DNA of 64,000 nucleotides, taken from assembly GCA_037178625.1 (NCBI GenBank), contig JAWZXG010000024.1, positions 372,001-436,000 of the forward strand, in the 5' to 3' direction. Shown here one piece after another: positions 56,253 through 64,000 of the stretch (the first letter of the stretch is position 1; the number at the start of each line of letters is the position of its first letter). This DNA is from Skeletonema tropicum (Eukaryota > Bacillariophyta > Thalassiosirophyceae > Thalassiosirales > Thalassiosiraceae). The position numbers and the translations under genes are program-made. The notes under the pieces are model-generated. The model saw nothing but the letters and a program-made list of their open reading frames with translations. It was not told the DNA's origin and searched no databases.

Positions 56253-59200
56253 ATGAAGGCAGATTGGGAATCGGACGACAGCAGCACCAGCAGCGGTGCT
56301 AGCAGCATCATTAGCGATGCATCGTCATCATCTTCTGCATCATTGAATAGGCAACATTATCGTCACAATCACGTCATTGGTAACGATCGGATAATGAGTC
56401 CGCCGGAGGATGTCCCTCCGCCGCCAAGAGATGACATCTGCAGTTCCAATAACAGCGACTACGAAGATGATGATTTGTCATTGAAGGATCACATTATTGC
56501 AGCCTCTCGACATTCGAATGATGATGATGATGATGATGGCTTTGGAGAAGAATCGATAAATGTACTCATGGATGCTGAAAACAGATTGAATGTCTCTACA
56601 CCGCCGCCTCCCTCTCTTTCATTGTCAAATGGCAGCAAAGATGATGATGCATGTCAATTCAATGATGATGATGGAAGCAATGACGCGGAAGATAATGATA
56701 GAAATATCGTTGACGACGTTAGTGAGCTCAGTGATGGTATCGCATCACTTTTGAGAGGGCCCATCATGGCTGCCAGATCAGTTGCTCGGATTCAACAACA
56801 ACAACAGCAGCAGCAGTTACAGCAGCAACCTGATAATAACATTATGGATGATAATACACCATCCAAGGTTCGAATGGCATCACCGAAAACTCCATCTGCA
56901 ACTCGACGAGAATTTATTTCCTCGGCACAAAAGATGGAGCCTTGGTCACCTTGGTCAACAATGCAGCAACAACAACAGCAGAAAGAGTCGAGTAATGATG
57001 ATACACCATCAGCTGCTCGGGTTAAATTTATGCCATCTGCACAAAAAGAACAACTGAATGAATCAGACTTTACAACTGAAACTACTACACCTTCTACAAG
57101 CCGTCGTGAATTCATCCATTCGGCACAAAAGTCAGATATTACTCAGCCATGGTCACCTTGGTCAACACAACAACAATCACATCATCATCAGATACAGTCA
57201 CAAGAATCTGATACACCATCATCTGCCAGGTTGAAATTCATACCCTCCGCACAAAAAGCAACAACCAATAATTCTTCAACCAGTCATTGCACACCTTCCA
57301 CTGCTCGTAGTGGCTTTATTTCACCTGCTGAAAAAGCCGCCAACAAAAAATGGTCATCAACAATGTCATCATCTTCGTCTACTCCTTCCTCAATAGCATC
57401 ATCACTGTCCAAAAATGTACAACTACAGTCCATGAAGAAGGAGGAGTCGCCACATCAGGATTCTGTATCATCGATTGGTGCCAATTCTCCATCGGCATAT
57501 ATGCAGACATCATCAACTCAGTATCAAAATCAACAGCAACAACTTGATGGTACCAATCACGAACAAACAACTCCACCAAACGTTACTTTTGAATCATCTC
57601 CTACTACTCTTCCTTCTCCTTCATCGGCATTGGAAATCAAGAGGAAGTCTCCCGTTTCAGAGGAGGTGGAAGCATTTGTTCAAATGAATAAACACTTTCT
57701 TGACGACAAAGAAAAGTCATTGGATAACATTATCGAGTTGGGTGAGCGGCAAATGAAGATGGGAGCAGCAGCTAGCGGTAATAGTAACAGGTATGACAAA
57801 GAAGTAGTGTCCAAAGACAAGCCGGCAAAGAAACCTTTTCTACGCAAGGGTGCCAGAAAGGAGCCATCGGCATTACACAAGCGTAGTCATCTCAACAACT
57901 CTGCTACAGCCAAAACGTCAACAACAACAACCACAACAACGCCGGATGCAACAATATCCGAAAGTGCATCAGATCGAAAGGCAAGACTGGAGCAGTTGGA
58001 GAAAATGCAAGAAGATTTGATGAAAGATCTTGAGCGTCGTACGATGCGGAAGGAGGAGGCACAGAAGGAACGACGGAGGGAGAGGAATGAAGCTTTTGCC
58101 GAGGAGGAGCGTGGCACGACGGTGAAGAGCAGCAGCAGGAGTTTTGGTGGTAGTGGTGCCATCAGATTAGCTGGAAAGAGTCCTAAACGGACGCCATTGC
58201 AGGATAGCCGAGTTAATAGTGCCAGTGGTGAAGAAACACCTTCACAAGCTCGGCCAAAAACATCAACCAAGAAGCCGACGTACATGAAAAGTGCAGAATT
58301 AAAAAAGAAATCGTCTCTTCCAAGAGATCGTTCTGTCTCTCCTACACCCATTGTTGAAGGAAAGTCACTGCAGGGCAACATCAACAACAAAGCAAAGAAA
58401 GCTTCTGCCAATGAAACTGTGCAGAAAAAGACAGTAGTGCAGGCCCGTGCGAGGTCGACATCGCGTCCAAGAACATCAGTTCAGCGCTCAAACAACAACA
58501 ACAACAAGTCCGACGAAAATTCATCCGAAATGCTTGCCAAGGCAATGGAAGACCTGAAAAAGAAGGAAGAAGAACAAATGGCATTAATCAAAAATATGAG
58601 AAGACGACAGGAGACGGCACTGAGGGAAGCAGAAGGTGAGCGTGAGCGAGCCAAGGCATGGGCCACTGCCGAGAGGGAGTCGGTAAAGAAGTGGGCAGAG
58701 GAACAACGAGCCTTGATTCGAAAAGACCGTCATAAGGCAGCCAACGCGGCGCTTCTTGCTTCCAGAAAAGCTAGCAGAGAAAAACAGGATGATGATGATG
58801 TAAATGAGGAAGAGAAGAATGCATTGAAGGCTGAGCTGGAAGAGATGCGGCTGGAAATGAAGAAGATACAGGTTGAGGCAGAAGAAGCGCGGAAGTTGAA
58901 AGAACAAGTTCGCAAGCAGGAGAGAATCATCAATGCTTTGAAGCGCGGAGACGCCACTACTACGAACACAACGAACGACAAGACTGGTGATAGTGGTAAA
59001 CGTCGGACAGCTCTGGGGGATCGTACATCCAAAGAGAATGTGGAGCAGCGGTCGAGGCCGAAGACCGCTGGCAATAATGCAGAACGCAGTGCAAACAAAC
59101 AATCATCTGCGAAGAAAGAGCGACCAAATAATCATGACACAACTGATAGCGAAAACGAAGAAGAGGATCTTCCTCAGAGGAAACCATACAATGCAGCAGA

Positions 59201-59742
59201 CTATGTGAGCGGTAGAGCAGGAAATCAGGCTCACTCCATCCCCCAATTTGTGTCTGCACCAACTCCTCCTGGCCAGGGTCAGGGTAGTCGGCCTAGCCAG
59301 ATTGTCGCATACCAAAATGGAACGACGAAAGAAGTTCTACCCGATGGTACAACAACTATTTCATTTGCTAATGGTGACAGAAAGAGAACGTATGCCGGTT
59401 CTAAGAAGGGCATTGAGGTATACTACTATGCTGCAACAAAGGTGAGCTATGTTCTTTTAGTTTAATCCATTACTCACTGCCATCCAACACGCTGACATTT
59501 TGCATCTACATTTTCTCTCATTCAAGACAACTCAAGTGACGCATCAGGACGGGTCAAATTCATTTCACTTCCCGAACAAACAGATTGAGCATCACCACGC
59601 AGATGGCCGCAAGGAAATCACGTTTCCCGATGGCACGAAGCAAATGGTATTCCCAGATGGGACTCGCGATACAACATTTAATGATGGAATGAGGCTGATT
59701 GACTATCCAGATGGGAATCAGCGTGTTGTTCAATCCAGCTAA
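56253..59742 (+). CDS. CPAP/SAS-4-like centriole protein with TCP10 C-terminal domain (two exons)
   Basis: Exons 56253-59441 and 59527-59742 give 1134 residues; both are in phase 0 around an 85-bp intron (GTGAGC...TTCAAG). The C-terminal 120 residues are the G-box (TCP10_C) domain: repeated beta hairpins TKEVLPDGTTTISFANGD, VTHQDGSNSFHFPN, KEITFPDGTKQMVFPDGT and RLIDYPDGNQ, as in CPAP/SAS-4, where they bind STIL/Ana2. A coiled coil (about 760-900) precedes it. The N-terminal half is low complexity and has five copies of a TPSxxRxxFIxSAQK motif (about 213-362). The protein controls centriole/basal body length and assembly. The upstream TTG in frame was not used. Confidence 0.88.
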
Positions 59743-59839
59743 TGTCATGTTTGTAGCTGTTGCTGCACTGCTATCGTTGCTATACATATTTCAACCTCTA
59801 TAAATTTCGTATTCATAAGAAGTTAGACGACATTCGTAT

Positions 59840-61039
59840 TTATGCATCAGTTTTCAATCCACAAGCTCGGATGAATTCTTCCCTATTACCTACACCGACT
59901 CCTTCGTCCAGTATTATTGGCTCCCACACCGAAGGGATCCTTTCTCCGCACAGTTCACGCAACTCTTCTACTGAATAGGAGCCCGTGGCAACACCAATGA
60001 CACCAACACAAACATTTTGTGGTTTCGACGGATGATTTGCATAGTTCTTTGCAGCCAAAATATCAGCAGGTGCATCACCAACGTGAATCACTCTTTCGAT
60101 CTGATGATCCGGATGGCACAACTCCTCCAAACATCTCTGAACACAGATTGCAAGTTGTTCACCTCGATCCAAATAGTTTCGTGTCGGATCATCGATATCT
60201 CCACTACAAAAATCACTTCCAAAGCCACCCAAGAACCGTTGCTCTTCCATTCCTTCCCAAACTCGGCCACCTAACTGCGGTGGCTTTGAGAGAGATGTCA
60301 GCGCACCTGTATCAAAGATTCCAAGTGCATCCATTTTACGCCGAGCTATCCCTTCCACGTTTCCTGTCACCAATCCAAATGCAACATCATCAAAGGATGC
60401 CAATGTTTCAAGTGTCTGTATCGCTCCCGGAAGTGGAGCAATTCCCTTACGAACCTCATCATCATTACAATCTGACACGAATTTGAACATTGTATCCATC
60501 ATAAGGTCAAGTTTCGATGAAGCATCGTCCTTGTCAAATGAAGCACCCATCATCTTTCTTGCCAAACGCATCAATATTAGTCCGTCAGTAGATCCATGAA
60601 ATTCATGTTTTTCCAACAGTTGAGGGATTGTACCTCCAGCTGATGCATTTTCGTTGTTCATCAAGACAGAATTTACTGCATGTGTGAAAGATCTTCCGTG
60701 TGCTCCCTCCTCCTAATGCATATGGATAGGTGAAATGAAGGCAAGAAGGAGATAAGATAAACCAAAAGTCAAAAGATTTGGGCATGTGTACATCGCGATC
60801 CATTGATGGAGATCAATACGAAAAGGATATGGGCCGGCAATAAGAAGCAGCCTGTCTCCACACTTCAGGAGAAGCCATTCTGCAACAGATTTTGCAGCCG
60901 CGTGTGTGAAACTTACCCATCCTGGAGATGATGAAACGAGTGTTCCGTCGACATCAAAAGTAATAAGCGTGGAGAAGGAAGATGCCTTTGAGATGCATAG
61001 CACCAGCAAGGCCAAGAGTGAGTACAACATTGGCACCAT
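59840..61039 (-). CDS. HAD-like phosphatase (two exons), targeted
   Basis: Exons 61039-60917 and 60712-59840 give 331 residues. The intron 60713-60916 (204 bp, GTAAGT...CATTAG) is phase 0 and joins LVSSSPGW to EEGAHGRSFTHA. HAD motifs: LITFDVDGTLV (nucleophile Asp, about 28-38), LVTGNVEG and HVGDAPADILAAKNY (about 250-265), with a helical cap between. A signal peptide (MLYSLLALLVLCISKASSFS) with a terminal Ser-Phe suggests secretory or plastid entry. Phosphoglycolate-phosphatase-like or sugar phosphatase; substrate unknown. Confidence 0.87.
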
Positions 61040-61375
61040 AAGTAGGGAAGTGGAAAGTGATGCTGTTTTTCCTCATCGTCATCCCTATTGTCTCAATTTT
61101 GTGTCACGTCAGATGCTTGATCACAGGTAGACTTGGCCCGCACGAAATCGGATCTCGTCACACCTGTCTTTCTCCTTCTCTTTCTTCCGGCTTCTCGCAT
61201 CGCTCTGGTCGTTAGGGACAGACAGAAGGGATGTTGAGAGAGAGAGAACAGCCATGGACATTGTTCATCAAGCACCAATATCGTGTAGAACAATCCTATA
61301 GCTGTTCATCTTTTTTATTGCTACCATGTCGGTCCGTACCAGCAGTAGTCATTTAAAAGTCAGCATAGTAAATCT

Positions 61376-61741
61376 GGCCTCTATCAGCCAACCCCTATCG
61401 GTCTATACGGCCCCAATATCTCGGCAGTCTGCCAATGGCCTCTATCAGCCAAACCCTATCGGTCTATACGACCCCAATATCTTGGCAGTCTGCCAATGGC
61501 CTCTATCAGCCAAACCCTATCGGTCTATACGACCCCAATATCTTGGCAGTCTGCCAATGGCCTCTATCAGCCAAACCCCATCGGTCTATACGACCCCAAT
61601 ATCTTGGCAGTCTGCCAATGGCCTCTATCAGCCAAACCCTATCGGTCTATACGGCCCCACTATCTCGGCAGTCTGCCAATGGCCTCTATCAGCCAAACCC
61701 TATCGGTCTATACGGCCACAATATCTCGGCAGTCTGCCACT
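61376..61741 (+). repeat. 61-bp minisatellite, six copies
   Basis: Six head-to-tail units beginning GGCCTCTATCAGCCAA at 61376, 61437, 61498, 61559, 61620 and 61681, nearly identical, followed by a degenerate seventh (61742-61800). Because 61 is not divisible by 3 and units lack stops in all forward frames, three overlapping long open frames appear; they are not considered genes. Confidence 0.95.
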
Positions 61742-62571
61742 GGTATCATCGGTCCATGCGGCCCCAAAAAATCGGCACGATACCTGCCATATCTCGATCA
61801 GCCTGGTCAGGCTTTCTTTTCGGCATGATATCTGCCAATTCTCTATCGGTCCGTGTGGCCAGCTATTTCTGACCTTTCGGTCCTTTTTTAATTCGTCGGG
61901 GGGACCGCAGCGACCTTAGGGGTTGGTGGCGCCCAGAATAAATATCAAGGGAGATTTTTCGGCTTCTAAAATCACGGTCATATGATTCATCTCGAATATT
62001 TCTCACCTCTTATTTTCTCTCAACTCTTCATCGGCTAAATTTTATTTCTTCAGCCATTTCTGCTATCGGAACGGGAGGTTCCCTCACGGCCTCCAGAGAC
62101 ACATTGTCAACCCCTGCCTTCAATAAAGCAGTTCTCCGCCCGTTCGGAGGGACGGATAAGGGGCGCCTCGCCACCATGACTGATTATTCATTGATTTGCT
62201 TTGTGGCATCTCCTTGATCACTATGTTATCCGACGGTTCGCTCGAATTAACTCATGGCACCCTCCCCTTTTACGATCCGGAGGGCGACCAGTTCGTGGGA
62301 AACTTAAGCACACGGGCTAAAAAGGATCAACCAGCGGTGGCACCTGTCAATATTTGCAACCTCTTCTACGTTGGGATGATGATAGCGAGTTTCCATTGGG
62401 TTCGCCGTTCTTGGGGAATAAATTTCCTTGTTTGGCTTCTCATCTCGATGGGGGAAAGATGTACGTTATTGTTGTCGCTAATATCGGTTTTATTACTGGT
62501 TGGGGAGCGGAGTTTGTCGTCACGGGGAAGTTGTCTGATGATGTTACTGAGTTTCTGCCAACATCGGCCTA
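61742..62571. other. Region between two repeat arrays, possible decayed coding sequence
   Basis: Starts with degenerate array sequence (CGGTCC.TG.GGCC words). Around 62190-62570 two short frames in succession look faintly protein-like (LPFYDPEGDQFVGNL, then WDDDSEFPLGSPFLGN and VTGKLSDD), as if one frame was broken by a shift, but no family is recognisable. No RNA gene seen. Confidence 0.4.
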
Positions 62572-63041
62572 AATGGCCCCAATATCTCGGCATCTATATG
62601 TCAACATCGGCCTAAACGGCCCCAGTATCTCGGCACTATGGCCCCAGTCTCGGCACGTTCTAATGAACAGTCTGCACTCTCTCGGCCTGGTTTGGCCATC
62701 AATCTATCTCGACTACCTGCCAAGAGGGCAATATTACGGGTCGTGATATCGATGATTAAGTTGAGGTGTCCTTTTGGATTTTCGACCATAACAATTATCA
62801 TGGACGGTGTTTTTCGTTAGGCCCCAATATCTCGGCATCTATATGCCAACATCGGCCTAAACGGCCCCAGTCTCGGCACGTTCTAATGAACAGTCTGCAC
62901 TCTCTCGGCCTGGTTTGGCCGTCAATCTATCTCGACTACCTGCCAAGAGGGCAATATTACGGGTCGTGATATCGATGATTAAGTTGAGGTGTCTTTTTGG
63001 ATTTTCGACCATAACAATTATCATGGACGGTGTTTTTCGTT
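62572..63041 (+). repeat. Tandem duplication of about 246 / 224 bp
   Basis: Unit 1 62572-62817 and unit 2 62818-63041 share CCCCAATATCTCGGCATCTA, CGTTCTAATGAACAGTCTGC, GCCAAGAGGGCAATATTACG and CATGGACGGTGTTTTTCGTT. Unit 2 lacks a stretch of about 22 bp of GTATCTCGGCACTATGGCCC type. The GGCCCCA.TATCTCGGCA core also recurs in every 61-bp unit upstream. Confidence 0.92.
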
Positions 63042-64000
63042 GACAAGTGTTTTTTGCGAGGGCGGCCGAGTTGTGGTTATATCGAACGGAATTGGTGGTC
63101 TCATTGTTATGGTTTGTTACCCCCTCTGACTGGAAAAAATTGGATTGGGATTTGGAGCTCGACCCCTAAAAATCATTCATCTGAAAATCAATCGTCAAAA
63201 ACATCTATCATCTGAAATAAATCAGTGGCCTTATGGCAATACATATCACGGTCGCACGACCAATCGTCCATCGAGTTAATTCTCAGCAATTCATTCGCTC
63301 TGCTCAATTTAGTTGACTGGCCTGACGTGGGCTAGTCTTCTATCGTTCTCCCTCTGTGGGACTTTTCTCCGCCCCCTCGGGGGATTTTACTCTATCCATC
63401 CTCTTCGGTCTTTTATCTGGTTCTCGATTCATTGCTCGGCAATTAATTCGACATGATTTTAGTGTCTCTATGGGCAATTCTTCTATCTATCCCTCTTCGG
63501 ACTTCACTCAATGCGGGGCAAGTCATCTATCTGCACCTCTGGAAACATGACCTTATCATCAGGGCATCATTCCTTTGGCTCTCTTCAGCACTTATCCGCA
63601 CGCTGGAACGGATCAGAGGCCTGGCACTTTTACTTTATCCCATGACTCCCTGGGAGTTATATCTCGCTCTTTGACGGGCCTATCTATTTCTCGGTTGTTC
63701 AGCGCTCAGCGTCTCCTCTAGATCTTCAATCCACTCTCATCGAATTCAGACTCTTTATCCTCCCCTCCCGGGGTGGTCTCTCTTTCTCTTGCGATTATCC
63801 ATACCACAATCGGCCCATGGTGAGGTGCCATTTGCCGCAAACTTCGCAGTAAAATCTTCCTTCCAGACGGCGACGATATTTTACTCTCCCTCATCATCTT
63901 CACTCTCATACATTTTCGGGTGTGTGAGGCGTTGAACCAGGGCGTCCCTGCTGGGATCTCTCTCTGAGTCTGTGGTCGTATGTACCTTGCTAGGGCTAGG
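63042..64000. other. Right-edge sequence, no gene recognised
   Basis: C/T-rich on the plus strand with short open frames in several phases. None shows a domain, and none is long enough to support. It may belong to the same repeat or element as 61.4-63.0 kb, continuing past the window. Confidence 0.4.

Noticed and set aside
61376..61741. CRISPR-like regular array
   Set aside because: Units are tandem and identical throughout with no variable spacers, and the host is a eukaryote.
61326..61919. 197-codon ORF and two shorter companions with SVYTTPISWQSANG-type repeats
   Set aside because: They arise from a 61-bp minisatellite lacking stops in all forward frames; no start context, signal or domain supports translation.
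1..64000. tRNA genes
   Set aside because: Looked for B-box (GGTTCGANNCC) words; the few partial matches (for example near 14076, 47678 and 56869) lack the rest of the box and a cloverleaf.

Overview
The window looks like nuclear DNA of a diatom, most likely a centric one. Genes are compact, with short GT-AG introns (about 42-204 bp), and many are divergently paired. Several proteins begin with a signal peptide ending in an alanine-rich stretch followed by Phe (SAAF, SAAAF, SASAF, TAAAF), the usual entry signal for a secondary plastid. A DNAAF5-like axonemal dynein assembly factor and a CPAP/SAS-4-like centriole protein imply a flagellated stage, as in the sperm of centric diatoms. Species cannot be named from sequence alone.

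Layout. 1-9.5 kb holds two minus-strand Ty1/copia retrotransposons: one runs off the left edge, and one is complete with identical 178-bp LTRs, a 5-bp target duplication and an intact 1365-residue polyprotein. 9.66-10.43 kb is a small inverted-repeat element. 10.5-28.3 kb is gene-dense: a MYND zinc-finger gene (probably frameshifted), two unknown membrane proteins, an ABC1/ADCK kinase, DNAAF5, a Bet1-type SNARE, adenylate kinase, a NUDX23-like hydrolase, DPY30, a TcdA/Tcd1-type tRNA dehydratase and a plastid MutS2. A 353-bp MITE (28.64-28.99 kb) separates these from a tandem pair of secreted superoxide dismutase-like genes (29.1-31.1 kb). 31.1-38.1 kb is mobile-element territory, with a TIR element without genes and a 1109-residue DDE transposase. 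38.3-61.0 kb is gene-dense again: an ER thioredoxin, two type II membrane glycosyltransferase-like genes, a hAT remnant with a perfect 8-bp target duplication, a PP2C, an EXPERA-like protein, SRP72, a GMC oxidoreductase, a small plastid protein, a MAPEG protein, CPAP and a HAD phosphatase. From 61.4 kb to the right edge lies minisatellite and tandemly duplicated sequence with no recognised gene.

Functional links. The host genes form no operon or single pathway. Loose themes are centriole and flagellum assembly (DNAAF5, CPAP), secretory pathway (Bet1, SRP72, ER thioredoxin, glycosyltransferases) and plastid functions (ABC1, MutS2, Nudix, two unknowns). Three divergent promoters share a TTTTGGCGC-type, E2F-like motif.

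Most notable signal: the 14 nt directly abutting the 5' LTR of the intact copia element are perfectly complementary to a segment inside its own LTR, the layout expected for Tf1-style self-primed reverse transcription, here in a Ty1/copia element. Gene models with introns were built by eye from splice consensus, frame and family fit; none has been checked against transcripts or databases.
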